A program made the position numbers and the translations under genes. This document shows, piece by piece, positions 1 through 6,717 of a stretch of DNA of 52,124 nt (its first letter is position 1; the number at the start of each line of letters is the position of its first letter). This stretch comes from Patescibacteria group bacterium. GTDB taxonomy: Bacteria > Patescibacteriota > Minisyncoccia > UBA6257 > 2-01-FULL-56-20. Under the pieces are notes generated by a model. That model had not been told where the DNA came from. It saw nothing but the letters and a program-made list of their open reading frames with translations, and did not search any database. The stretch lies in the NCBI GenBank assembly GCA_028865305.1, contig JAGWKM010000004.1, forward strand, positions 1 to 52,124, given 5' to 3'.

Positions 1-188
1 GTCCGGCCGTTCCTATACGGCCGGCAAACCGCTGAGAGCGATTTCGCGCCATCGCTGGACGGCGCGACAATGTACCCACAAAAGACCTGCTGCCGTTTTT
101 GCCGCTTCTTATCCGATTTGCGCGCGGAGTTGCCCTGGAGTCTGGCCTGCCTGCCGGTAGGCAGGGCGGGATGACAGATTGTTTTTCC
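1..188. other. Left edge without a supported gene
   Basis: Reading frame 1 is open from base 1 to a TGA at 172-174, so the 3' end of a gene entering from the left is possible, but the translation (Cys/Arg-rich near its end) matches nothing I recognise. Around 145-167 lies a GC-rich palindrome of the type CCTGCC/GGCAGG followed by GGGATGACA, which looks like a dispersed intergenic repeat rather than coding sequence. That argues against the frame being real. Confidence 0.3.
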
Positions 189-218
189 TTGACTTTTCAC
201 CCCCTATTCCTTTATAAT
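189..218 (+). promoter_or_regulatory. secE promoter
   Basis: TTGACT at 189-194, 18-nt spacer, TATAAT at 213-218. The ATG of secE begins 6 nt after the -10 box, so transcription should start on or next to the start codon. No Shine-Dalgarno is possible in that space. Confidence 0.75.
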
Positions 219-224
219 AGTCAA

Positions 225-413
225 ATGTTCGCCCGCATTAAGCATTTCTTCGCCGAAGCCCGCCAGGAACTGCGCCACGTGAACTGGCCCACCCGCGACG
301 AAGCCATCCGCCTCACCGCTATTGTGATCGGCATCTCTTTAGGGCTCGCGGTTTTTTTAGGGGCTTGTGATTATGTTTTCGCGTCAGCGTTGAAGTCGCT
401 GGTCGGAGGATAG
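225..413 (+). CDS. secE: Preprotein translocase subunit SecE
   Basis: SecE clamps SecY in the inner-membrane SecYEG channel. The 62-residue product has the short single-helix form common in bacteria: an amphipathic N-terminal part with the family signature ELRHVNWPTRDE (about residues 14-25), then one transmembrane helix (about 30-50). The frame is open further upstream to an ATG at 99, but the ATG at 225 sits 6 nt after a consensus -10 and gives the canonical SecE start. It is followed by nusG, the usual neighbour. Identification is secure. Confidence 0.93.
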   Translation: MFARIKHFFAEARQELRHVNWPTRDEAIRLTAIVIGISLGLAVFLGACDYVFASALKSLVGG

Positions 414-417
414 GGGA

Positions 418-488
418 AAATGACGCAATGAACCAATGACGTAATGAGTTCATTGGTCATTGGTTCATTGCGTCATTGGTCATTCACT
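418..488. repeat. Hairpin repeat, TGACGCAATGA family (copy 1)
   Basis: The left arm AATGACGCAATGAACCAATG is answered by its reverse complement about 10 nt later (22-bp perfect stem including the last two bases). It fills the secE-nusG gap and ends 4 nt before the nusG ATG. Units of TTGGTCA and CGTCATTG (7-8 nt) are visible in the arms. Confidence 0.85.
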
Positions 489-492
489 AACA

Positions 493-1053
493 ATGCCCAC
501 ACATCAAACCAACGACAACAAACCCCGGCTGCGCCAATGGTACGCCGTCCAGACCTATTCCGGCTATGAAGACGCCGTCGCGCGCTACCTGGAGCAGCGC
601 GTGGAATCGCTCGCCATGGGCGACAAGATTTTCAATATCCTGGTTCCCAAGGAAAAGATGATAAAGGTGAAGGGCGGCAAGCGGACGACGGTCGAAGAGA
701 AGATCTATCCGGGCTACGTGCTCGTCGAGATGATCCTGACGGAAGATTCCTGGTACGTTGTGCGGAACACGCCGCGCGTAACCGGTTTCGTCGGCCCCGA
801 CAATACGACACCGACGCCGCTTTCAAAGGATGAGGTCGATATGCTCCTTGCCCGCTCCGGAGCTGATGAGACCAAGATGGCCATTGACTTAGAGCAGGGC
901 GATCTGGTAAAAATAACCGACGGCCCGTTCAAGGATTACGACGGCAAGGTAGCCGAAGTGAACCGAGAAAAGGGGAGCGTGAAAGTACTCGTGCCGATTT
1001 TCGGCCGCGACACTGCCGTCGAGTTGGATTCGTTGCAGGTGAAAAAGATATAG
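493..1053 (+). CDS. nusG: Transcription termination/antitermination protein NusG
   Basis: NusG binds RNA polymerase and couples transcription to translation or Rho. The NGN domain starts at WYAVQTYSGYE (about residue 15) and includes IYPGYVLVEM and VGPDNTTPTPL; the KOW domain with GDLVKITDGPFKDYDGKV occupies about residues 130-186. At 186 residues it is normal length with no inserted domain. I chose ATG 493 over the upstream in-frame TTG at 460 because the latter is encoded by the repeat. In many bacteria rplK-rplA follow; here rpsR follows, so the usual L11 operon is broken. Confidence 0.93.
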   Translation: MPTHQTNDNKPRLRQWYAVQTYSGYEDAVARYLEQRVESLAMGDKIFNILVPKEKMIKVKGGKRTTVEEKIYPGYVLVEMILTEDSWYVVRNTPRVTGFVGPDNTTPTPLSKDEVDMLLARSGADETKMAIDLEQGDLVKITDGPFKDYDGKVAEVNREKGSVKVLVPIFGRDTAVELDSLQVKKI

Positions 1054-1055
1054 GA

Positions 1056-1125
1056 ATAGTAGAATGTATGATGCAGAACGTATAATGGGCCACCCATTCT
1101 CCATTCTCCATTCTCCATTACACAA
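1056..1125. repeat. Heptamer hairpin repeat, ATTCTCC type
   Basis: The right arm has near-perfect tandem CCATTCT units (about 1090-1118). The left arm is a degenerate inverted array (AGAATGT, ATGATGC, AGAACGT, ATAATGG). The element spans the nusG-rpsR gap and stops a few bases before the rpsR ATG, leaving no Shine-Dalgarno. Confidence 0.75.
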
Positions 1126-1127
1126 TC

Positions 1128-1328
1128 ATGACTCAATGCTTTTTCTGCTCGCAAAATATGAAGGAGATTGATTACAAAGAGACCGATCTCCTGAAACGTT
1201 TTGTTTCGAGCCAGGCTAAAATCATCGACCCGCGCCACACAAGCGTGTGCGCGAAACACCAGCGGAAGCTTTCGGCCGCAGTCAAGCGCGCAAGGTATAT
1301 GGCGCTCCTGCCGTTCGTCAGAAAATAA
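1128..1328 (+). CDS. rpsR: 30S ribosomal protein bS18
   Basis: A small-subunit protein that binds 16S rRNA next to bS6 on the platform. The 66-residue product carries the family core IDYKETDLLKRFVS, the CAKHQRKL motif and RARYMALLPF at the end. N-terminal CFFC with the later Cys-x-x-His forms the zinc-ribbon-like variant seen in many bacteria. bS6 (rpsF), the usual neighbour, is not in the window. The ATG at 1128 gives the normal length and lies directly after a heptamer repeat. Confidence 0.93.
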   Translation: MTQCFFCSQNMKEIDYKETDLLKRFVSSQAKIIDPRHTSVCAKHQRKLSAAVKRARYMALLPFVRK

Positions 1329-1395
1329 AAAAAACGAGTCCGCGCTTGAAGGCGGCCGATAGCCGGATTTCCGGGCGAAAAGCCCCGTTTTTTTT
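1327..1395 (+). terminator. Terminator after rpsR
   Basis: An A-run plus CG at 1327-1336 pairs with CG plus a T-run at 1386-1395, with a GC-rich inner stem (GGCGGCC/GCCGG region). The T8 tail fits Rho-independent termination. Confidence 0.5.
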
Positions 1396-1415
1396 ATTCT
1401 GTTATAATTTTACTC

Positions 1416-1955
1416 ATGTCCTCCCTTAACTATTCGATTTTCTCTTTTTTCCATCATTTCGCCGGACGGTGGCTTTTTCTTGATGTCATCGGCATCTTTC
1501 TCGCCGAATACCTGCCATACTTCGTCGGTTTCGCCTTCCTCATTCTCGTCTTCCGCGAAAATGGCTGGCGGCGCCGGTTTTATCTCTTTGCCGAAGGGAT
1601 CCTTGCCATCATTCTTTCGCGCGGCTTGGTCGCGGAAACCATCCATTTTTTTTATTACCATCCGCGGCCGTTTGAGGTTCTCGGTTTCGCGCCGCTCATC
1701 CCGGAATCAGGGTCTTCGTTTCCATCCGGCCACATGGCCTTTTTCTTCGCGCTCGCGATGGCCGTTTGGTATGCGAACCGCAAGTGGGGAATCTGGTATT
1801 TTATCTTGGCCGCGCTCATTGGCGTGGCGCGCATCTTTGTCGGCGTCCACTGGCCGCTCGATATCATCGGCGGCGCCCTGATCGGTCTGCTTTGCGGCTG
1901 GTTTATCCACTGGCTGCTCCGCGGCAGCCGGAAAAAGTTATACCCGGCAACATGA
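1416..1955 (+). CDS. PAP2-family membrane phosphatase (undecaprenyl-PP phosphatase-like)
   Basis: A multi-pass membrane phosphatase of the PAP2/BcrC type, which likely removes phosphate from a lipid such as undecaprenyl pyrophosphate to recycle the cell-wall carrier. All three signature blocks are present: YYHPRPF (about residues 83-89), PSGHMAF (about 106-112) with the catalytic-site His, and GVARIFVGVHWPLD (about 132-145) with the nucleophilic His. There are five or six hydrophobic helices in 179 residues. TATAAT at 1403-1408 lies 7 nt before the ATG, so the mRNA is probably leaderless. The exact lipid substrate cannot be read from sequence. Confidence 0.85.
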   Translation: MSSLNYSIFSFFHHFAGRWLFLDVIGIFLAEYLPYFVGFAFLILVFRENGWRRRFYLFAEGILAIILSRGLVAETIHFFYYHPRPFEVLGFAPLIPESGSSFPSGHMAFFFALAMAVWYANRKWGIWYFILAALIGVARIFVGVHWPLDIIGGALIGLLCGWFIHWLLRGSRKKLYPAT

Positions 1956-2015
1956 GTTCCAATTGTCCACAGCGGGCATCTTCATGATCATTTATAATGA
2001 AAGCAAAGGCAGGGT

Positions 2016-2807
2016 GTGTCTACCCGCCGAAAAGGTCGAGTTTTTAGCAATAAGGAACCAGTAACAAGCATCAAGGAAGGCATTTTTTTCCTTGTTCTAT
2101 GTTTCTTGCTCCTTGTTCTATTCATGATCGTACAATCTTGGACGGATGTCCTCGTGGGATCGCTCCAAAACCTCTGGATGGGCTTCGCGAGCTTCGTGCC
2201 GAGCCTCATTGCGGCGCTCGTTATCCTGATCATCGGCCTTATCGTCGCGGCAGGCTTGGGCGCTTTGGTCCAGAAGATTTTTGAAGCCATCCGTTTGGAT
2301 ACGTTCCTCGAGAAGCTTGGCCTGAAGCCGTATTTCGACCGCGCCAGCCTGAAGCTTCGGGCTTCCTACTTCCTGGGGCGGCTGGTCTATTGGTTCATCG
2401 TGATCGCATTCCTGCTTGCGGCAGTGAACAGTTTGGGCCTTTACGCGCTCGCTGCATTCCTGACGAGCGTCCTCAATTATATTCCGAACGTGATCGCGGC
2501 GGTTTTGATCATGCTCGCGGCAGTGGTCTTGGCAACGTTCCTGCGGCGGATCGTCACCGCTTCGGTGATGGGCGCGAAGCTCCATGCGGCGCACTTCCTG
2601 GGGTCTTTGACCTGGTGGTCCATCACGATCTTCGGATTGCTAGCGGCGCTTACGCAGCTTGATATTGCGGCGGCCATCATCCAAAGCATCGTGACCGGAT
2701 TCATCGCCATGTTGGCGCTTGCCGGCGGCCTGGCATTCGGCCTCGGCGGCAAAGGATACGCGGAGCATTTGATGAATAAATTGAAGGATCGGACGGAACC
2801 GCAGTAA
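2016..2807 (+). CDS. MscS-like conserved TM-helix protein
   Basis: A 263-residue membrane protein with about five hydrophobic helices. Blocks such as PSLIAALVILIIGLIVAAGL and the later PNVIAAVLIMLAAVVLATFL are typical of the TM-helix repeat family related to small-conductance mechanosensitive channels (CmpX-type), but there is no cytoplasmic MscS beta domain. The start is uncertain. GTG 2016 follows a TATAAT (1993-1998), but codons up to about 2124 are built from an inverted pair of degenerate heptamer arrays; ATG 2125 (MIVQSWTD) is the alternative. If 2016 is right, the repeat encodes the first hydrophobic helix. Confidence 0.7.
   Translation: MSTRRKGRVFSNKEPVTSIKEGIFFLVLCFLLLVLFMIVQSWTDVLVGSLQNLWMGFASFVPSLIAALVILIIGLIVAAGLGALVQKIFEAIRLDTFLEKLGLKPYFDRASLKLRASYFLGRLVYWFIVIAFLLAAVNSLGLYALAAFLTSVLNYIPNVIAAVLIMLAAVVLATFLRRIVTASVMGAKLHAAHFLGSLTWWSITIFGLLAALTQLDIAAAIIQSIVTGFIAMLALAGGLAFGLGGKGYAEHLMNKLKDRTEPQ
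2050..2124. repeat. Degenerate heptamer hairpin at the 5' end of the MscS-like gene
   Basis: Left arm units AGGAACC, AGTAACA, AGCATCA, AGGAAGG; right arm CCTTGTT, CTATGTT, TCTTGCT, CCTTGTT, CTATTCA. The right arm is roughly the reverse complement of the left. The structure matches the other heptamer hairpins although the unit sequence differs. Confidence 0.6.
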
Positions 2808-2836
2808 GTTTTGTAGTTGCGTGTTCAATGTCAAAA

Positions 2837-2864
2837 CAAAACTCCGTGAAATAGCGGAGTTTTG
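2837..2864 (+). terminator. Terminator after the MscS-like gene
   Basis: CAAAACTCCG and CGGAGTTTTG form a perfect 10-bp stem with an 8-nt loop. The T-run lies in the 3' arm. Confidence 0.6.
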
Positions 2865-2924
2865 TGCTGTAAAATGACGAGAACCCATCTCAAAAATCGG
2901 TCGATAATGCAGACATTGTTGGGG

Positions 2925-3216
2925 AAATATCTAATTAATAATTTCTAATTAATAATGTCTAAATAATAACGAATGCATTATCGGGGAAATTTCTAATTAA
3001 TAATATCTAATTAATAACGAATGAATAATGTCCGAATGTCCGTTTGAAATTCTCCCATTGGACATCCGTTATTAATTATTAATTAGATATTAGATATTAT
3101 CGGGGAAATATCTAATTAATAATGACTAATTAATAACGAACGCCTAATGCCCAAATGTCCATCAGGCATTTAATCTTGGACAGTCATTATCAATTATTAA
3201 TTAGAAATTAGATATT
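2925..3216. repeat. Three adjacent TAATTAATA-family elements
   Basis: A left-arm-only copy (about 2925-2980) is followed by two complete copies (2987-3098 and 3105-3216). Each full copy has a left array of 7-nt steps (ATATCTA, ATTAATA, ATGTCTA, ATTAATA, ACGAATG), a central GAATGTCC...GGACATTC inverted repeat, and a right arm complementary to the left. A short CGGGG separates copies. The last copy runs into the rpsP -35 box. I see no gene between 2808 and 3251. Confidence 0.9.
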
Positions 3217-3244
3217 TGACACAACTGCCCTCTCCGTCTATACT
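3216..3244 (+). promoter_or_regulatory. rpsP promoter
   Basis: TTGACA at 3216-3221, 17-nt spacer, TATACT at 3239-3244. The rpsP ATG is 7 nt downstream, implying a leaderless transcript. The -35 overlaps the final bases of the upstream repeat. Confidence 0.75.
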
Positions 3245-3251
3245 ATATCCC

Positions 3252-3575
3252 ATGTTGGCAATCAAGCTTCAGCGCATCGGAAAAAAACACCAGCCGAGCT
3301 ATCGGCTCGTCGTGGCCGAACGCAGGTCAAAAATGGCAGCGCCGCCGGTGGAGGATTTGGGTTCCTACAACCCATTCAATAAAGCGGTCACTTTCAAGAA
3401 AGAGCGCGTTGCTTACTGGCTCGGCGCCGGTGCGCAGCCGACGGTGACCGTTAACAATTTACTCGCCAAAGAAGGGATTAAAAACGTATCGAAGGTCGCG
3501 GTAAAGATGAAGAAACCGGCCGCAGCCGAAAAACCGGCAGAGACACCGGCGGAAACGCCGGCGCAAACCGTATAA
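3252..3575 (+). CDS. rpsP: 30S ribosomal protein bS16
   Basis: Assembly protein of the 30S body. MLAIKLQRIGKKHQPSYRL at the N-terminus, then VVAERRSK and LGSYNPF, are diagnostic. The protein is 107 residues, slightly longer than the usual 80-90, because of a low-complexity Ala/Pro/Glu tail (from about residue 85). ATG 3252 gives the canonical N-terminus; the frame is open upstream to 3216 but that part overlaps the promoter. rpsU follows after 4 nt, so the two are co-transcribed; the usual partners rimM and trmD are absent. Confidence 0.93.
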   Translation: MLAIKLQRIGKKHQPSYRLVVAERRSKMAAPPVEDLGSYNPFNKAVTFKKERVAYWLGAGAQPTVTVNNLLAKEGIKNVSKVAVKMKKPAAAEKPAETPAETPAQTV

Positions 3576-3579
3576 ACGT

Positions 3580-3795
3580 ATGGCAATTGAAATCCGCAAA
3601 AAAGAAGGGGAATCGGGGAGCGCTTTGCTCTATAATTTTACGCGGCGCATAAAGCGCAGCGGTATTTTGAAGGAGGTCCGCGCGCGCCGGTTCCGCACCC
3701 GTCCGCAGAGCCGCATCAAGCGGAAGCTTTCGGCGATCCACCGGGAGGCAAAGCGGGTGGATGTGGAGCGGCAGCGGAAGTTGGGATTGATGTAG
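3580..3795 (+). CDS. rpsU: 30S ribosomal protein bS21
   Basis: A very basic 71-residue protein that sits near the anti-Shine-Dalgarno end of 16S rRNA. Its pattern matches bS21: an N-terminal strand, SALLYNFTRRIKRSGIL (about residues 13-29), VRARRF, then a long basic helix rich in Arg and Lys. It lies 4 nt after rpsP. bS21 is interesting here because many conserved genes in the window lack a Shine-Dalgarno. Confidence 0.85.
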   Translation: MAIEIRKKEGESGSALLYNFTRRIKRSGILKEVRARRFRTRPQSRIKRKLSAIHREAKRVDVERQRKLGLM

Positions 3796-3805
3796 TTTTT
3801 GTAAT

Positions 3806-3862
3806 CCCGGGACTCTCGCCTTTGCGGAGCGCTTCGGCGGAGTGAGAGACTCGGGACCCGGG
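3806..3862 (+). terminator. GC-rich hairpin after rpsU
   Basis: A large imperfect hairpin with CCCGGG near both ends and an inner CTCTC/GAGAG stem. No good T-run follows, so it may be a dispersed GC-rich repeat rather than a true terminator. Confidence 0.4.
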
Positions 3863-3868
3863 GTTCAA

Positions 3869-3980
3869 AAATTTCTAATTAATAATATCTAATTAATAAC
3901 GAATGAATAATGCCCGAATGTCCATCAGACATTTCCCATTGGACATTCGTTATTAATTATTAATTAGATATTAAATATTT
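3869..3980. repeat. TAATTAATA-family element before yqeY
   Basis: Complete copy: left 7-nt array, central GAATGTCC/GGACATTC hairpin, complementary right arm. It ends 6 nt before the yqeY ATG. Confidence 0.9.
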
Positions 3981-3986
3981 AGAGCC

Positions 3987-4436
3987 ATGGCTCTCTACGA
4001 TCAACTTTTCACCGACCTCAAATCGGCGTTGAGAGGAGGCAATCAACCACGGGTCGATACGCTGCGTTTTGTTCTTGCCGGCATCAATTCCGCGCAAAAG
4101 GATAAGAACGTGAAGCAGCCCGGCGTTGCGCTTGCTGATGATGAAATCGTGGCTTTGCTCCAAAAAGAAGCGAAGCGGCGCAAGGAAGCGATCGAATTGT
4201 TCAAGCAGGGGAACCGCGACGATCTCGTGCAAAAGGAATCCGCCGACCTGGCCGTCATCATGGAATATCTGCCGAAGGAGCTGTCCCGCGAAGAAATCGA
4301 GAAGGTGGTTGCCGGTTTGCGGGCGCAAGGGTTCGATGATTTTAATTCACTGATGCGGGAAGCGATGAAGGCGCTGAAGGGCAAAGCGGACGGGAAGCTG
4401 GTGGGCGAGGTCGTGAAAGCGAATTTAGGAGCATGA
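3987..4436 (+). CDS. yqeY: YqeY/GatB-tail domain protein
   Basis: The 149 residues match the YqeY family (the helical domain also found at the end of GatB). Recognisable blocks are RVDTLRFVLAGINSAQKDK near the start, LLQKEAKRRKEAIELFKQ in the middle and EYLPKELSREEI, with a C-terminal GKADGKLVGEVVK. GatB uses this domain to hold tRNA during transamidation; the role of free YqeY is not established. Its TGA overlaps the ybeY start (ATGA), indicating translational coupling. Confidence 0.88.
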   Translation: MALYDQLFTDLKSALRGGNQPRVDTLRFVLAGINSAQKDKNVKQPGVALADDEIVALLQKEAKRRKEAIELFKQGNRDDLVQKESADLAVIMEYLPKELSREEIEKVVAGLRAQGFDDFNSLMREAMKALKGKADGKLVGEVVKANLGA

Positions 4437-4933
4437 TCACGGAAGGAAAGCTCCGCAATCTGGCACGGACGGTTTTGAAATTACTCGATCGAGAAAATAA
4501 TACTCTCGATGTTTTTTTATTGCCGCACCGCGAGATGAAGGCGCTGAAGGCCCGGTTCTTCAAAAAACAGACCGAGCCCAACGTGCTGTCGTTCGTGGAG
4601 CCGGTAGGTTTTCCGCATCCGGAAAAGAAGAAAGAGAATGGAGAATGGAGAATGGAGAATGGATGGAAGAGCCTGTCGTCCCTGCGCCGCGTCCGCCATA
4701 GCCCGGCGGCGGAGAGGCCGGGATCCGCGCTTCCGAAAAAGAAGTATCTCGGCGAAATCTATTTAAATAAGGATATTCTCCGCAAATCCCCCGACCGCGC
4801 CGCGCCGCTTTTAACGCATGGCATCCTCCATTTGCTCGGGTACGATCATAAGAAGAAAAAAGATATTATTAAAATGGAAAGACATGAAAAAAGGATCTTA
4901 TCAAAGATTGACAAACCTAAAATCAAAGAATAG
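4433..4933 (+). CDS. ybeY: rRNA maturation endoribonuclease YbeY with a repeat-encoded insert
   Basis: A metal-dependent RNase for rRNA processing. The zinc motif HGILHLLGYDH is intact (about residues 129-139) and YLGEIYLN is the preceding core strand. Between NVLSFVEPVG and that strand lies an extra ~35 residues encoded by four perfect AGAATGG units (4635-4662) plus a GC-rich repeat remnant; the residues read ENGEWRMENG. The frame stays open across it, so the product may be functional with a surface loop. Translationally coupled to yqeY by a 4-nt overlap. Confidence 0.87.
   Translation: MITEGKLRNLARTVLKLLDRENNTLDVFLLPHREMKALKARFFKKQTEPNVLSFVEPVGFPHPEKKKENGEWRMENGWKSLSSLRRVRHSPAAERPGSALPKKKYLGEIYLNKDILRKSPDRAAPLLTHGILHLLGYDHKKKKDIIKMERHEKRILSKIDKPKIKE
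4635..4662. repeat. Four AGAATGG units inside ybeY
   Basis: Four exact tandem heptamers within the coding frame of ybeY. This is the reverse complement of the CCATTCT unit seen before rpsR and smc. Confidence 0.9.
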
Positions 4934-4936
4934 TTT
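4908..4936 (+). promoter_or_regulatory. Promoter of the 69-aa zinc-ribbon gene
   Basis: TTGACA at 4908-4913, 17 nt, TAGTTT at 4931-4936. It lies in the 3' end of ybeY. An AGGAGG Shine-Dalgarno follows before the ATG at 4958. Confidence 0.55.
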
Positions 4937-4957
4937 CAGGATAGGAGGAAGGTTTTT

Positions 4958-5167
4958 ATGGCGGTTGTGGCAGATCATTCTCGCGGGCTTTGCGGCAAGC
5001 CCGATATCCCCGAGGATACTCCGCGCGAAGTTGTTGAAGCCAATCCTGCACATTGCCGCTGTTGCGGCTCAAAAATGAAAATCGGCGAGCTGGGAAGCCT
5101 CGGTATGCAGCAATTAGGGATGTATTATCTCTATTGCACGGCTTGCCCATATCCTTCGGGGTCATAG
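4958..5167 (+). CDS. Small zinc-ribbon-like protein
   Basis: A 69-residue protein of unknown function. Two cysteine pairs (HCRCC around residues 33-37 and CTAC around 60-63) suggest a small zinc ribbon. The start is supported by a strong AGGAGG about 11 nt upstream, unlike the leaderless genes around it, and by its own TTGACA promoter. A terminator follows. It therefore looks like an independent unit. Confidence 0.65.
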   Translation: MAVVADHSRGLCGKPDIPEDTPREVVEANPAHCRCCGSKMKIGELGSLGMQQLGMYYLYCTACPYPSGS

Positions 5168-5183
5168 ATCGCCTTTGGTTCGC

Positions 5184-5207
5184 GCGCTCATTCGTGGGCG
5201 CTTTTTT
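5184..5207 (+). terminator. Terminator after the 69-aa gene
   Basis: GCGCTCA and TGGGCGC pair across a TTCG tetraloop and are followed by six T residues. Confidence 0.75.
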
Positions 5208-5299
5208 ATCCGCGCGCAGAGCGGGATGATTCTTCGTGCCGTTCAAGAGAACAATATCCACAAGTTCCATCCTGGGGAAATTACTGCTAAAATAACGGT

Positions 5300-6553
5300 A
5301 TGCAATGGAAGGGAAACAATGCCGGTGAGTTCATCACGGGGCTCGACATCGGCACCTCTACGGTCAAGGTGGCTGTTGCAGAGCCGCGCAACGGCCGTTT
5401 GGCGCTCATCCACGTGGACAAGGAACAATCCGCCGGCATGCGTAAAGGCGCCATCGTCGAGATCCCTGAAGTGTCCCATATCGCAAGCCGCGTCCTTGCT
5501 GACGTCAAAAAACTTTCCAAATCTGCCGCCCGAAACATCTACCTCGCAATGGGTTCGCCCCAGGTGAAGATGCAGCTTTCACGCGGTATCGTCGCCGTGT
5601 CGCACGCCGACGGCGAAATTTATCAGGACGACGTGGATCGCGCCGTGCGGGCGAGCCAAGCGGTCAACCTGCCCCAGAACCGGACGATCCTCCATACCCT
5701 GACGCGCGAATATATAGTGGATGGCGTCGGCGATATTGCGGATCCGCTCGGCCTTTCGGGCAACCGGCTCGAGGTGCAAAGCATCATTATCGACGTCTTT
5801 TCGCCGCACGTGAAAGGGCTTATGAATGCGGTTGAACTTGCCGGAGGCGAAATAAGCGGCCTCTATCTGAGCCCGCTCATGGCTGCTCGCGCGGCCTTAT
5901 CCAAGCGTCAAAAGGATCTTGGCACCGCGCTTATTGAAATCGGCCACGGCACGACCGGGCTTGCGGTCTATGAAGAAAACAAGCTGGTGGCTGTGGCGAA
6001 GTTCCCGGTCGGCACGGCGAACCTCGCGAATGATCTTGGCGTCGGCTTGAAGATTCCCGTCGATGCGGCGGAGGAAATCATGCTGAAATGCGGTTCGGCG
6101 ATTGCGAAAGAGGTCAATCTGAAAGATCAGGTTGAGCTCGGCAAGTACGCGCCAGACGCGAAAGGGTTCGTTTCGCGCCGCTTCGTGGCGGAGATCATCC
6201 AGTCGCGTCTTGAGGAAATTTTTGATTTCGTGAACGCCGAATTAAAGGCGTGCGGAAAGGCGGGCGAGCTGCCGGGGGGCGTGGTGCTCGTCGGCGGCGG
6301 CGCAAAGCTGCCGGGGATCACCGATCTTGCGAAGCAGGAACTGAAATTATCATGCCAGCTTGGCTGCGCGCTTTCGAGCGATTGGGAATCCGAAGGCGGG
6401 GCGTTCAAGGAATATCTGGAAGATCCGGAATTCGCCGGCGTATTCGGGCTGGTACTCTGGGGCATGGACCAGGAGGGATGGGGAAGGGGAGGGAGATCAA
6501 TCGGCGGTGCGAAAGGCGCAATCAGGAACGTGTTCAAATATTTCACCCCGTAG
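5300..6553 (+). CDS. ftsA: Cell division protein FtsA
   Basis: Actin-like protein that tethers FtsZ to the membrane. ATPase motifs follow the FtsA/MreB/Hsp70 fold: ITGLDIGTSTVKVAVAE (phosphate 1), ALIEIGHGTTGLAVYE (phosphate 2) and VVLVGGGAKLPGI (adenosine). The 1C subdomain lies after the first block. The 417 residues are normal. The C-terminus ends KGAIRNVFKYFTP, a plausible amphipathic membrane-targeting helix. TAAAAT at 5288-5293 is 6 nt before the ATG (leaderless). ftsZ follows after a perfect hairpin. No mur or ftsQ genes are adjacent. Confidence 0.92.
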   Translation: MQWKGNNAGEFITGLDIGTSTVKVAVAEPRNGRLALIHVDKEQSAGMRKGAIVEIPEVSHIASRVLADVKKLSKSAARNIYLAMGSPQVKMQLSRGIVAVSHADGEIYQDDVDRAVRASQAVNLPQNRTILHTLTREYIVDGVGDIADPLGLSGNRLEVQSIIIDVFSPHVKGLMNAVELAGGEISGLYLSPLMAARAALSKRQKDLGTALIEIGHGTTGLAVYEENKLVAVAKFPVGTANLANDLGVGLKIPVDAAEEIMLKCGSAIAKEVNLKDQVELGKYAPDAKGFVSRRFVAEIIQSRLEEIFDFVNAELKACGKAGELPGGVVLVGGGAKLPGITDLAKQELKLSCQLGCALSSDWESEGGAFKEYLEDPEFAGVFGLVLWGMDQEGWGRGGRSIGGAKGAIRNVFKYFTP

Positions 6554-6575
6554 TTTAAATCAGAATTAAATACCA

Positions 6576-6625
6576 TAAAGAACGACCGCTTATTGTCCGA
6601 TCGGATAAGAAGCGGTCGTTCTTTA
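6576..6625. terminator. Perfect 16-bp hairpin between ftsA and ftsZ
   Basis: TAAAGAACGACCGCTT pairs perfectly with AAGCGGTCGTTCTTTA. The inner part holds the palindrome TCCGATCGGA. It is followed by TAATAAAAATTTAA, a flank shared with the palindrome at 46883. It probably terminates or attenuates ftsA transcription. Confidence 0.6.
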
Positions 6626-6664
6626 ATAAAAATTTAACAAATTTATTCCGCGGTTTTGTACACA

Positions 6665-6692
6665 TTGCATTGCACTTGCGGGGGATTATAAT
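6665..6692 (+). promoter_or_regulatory. ftsZ promoter
   Basis: TTGCAT at 6665-6670, 16 nt, TATAAT at 6687-6692. The start would be about 20 nt before the chosen ftsZ ATG, so ftsZ can be expressed independently of ftsA. Confidence 0.55.
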
Positions 6693-6717
6693 TAGGGAAA
6701 AGTTTATCATCATTTTT

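Noticed and set aside
2925-3216. CRISPR array from repeated ATTAATA blocks
   Set aside because: Repeats are internally inverted and contiguous, with no unique spacers of constant length and no cas genes.
4632-4735. Frameshift or pseudogene call for ybeY because of the insert
   Set aside because: The frame is continuous and the zinc motif after the insert is intact.
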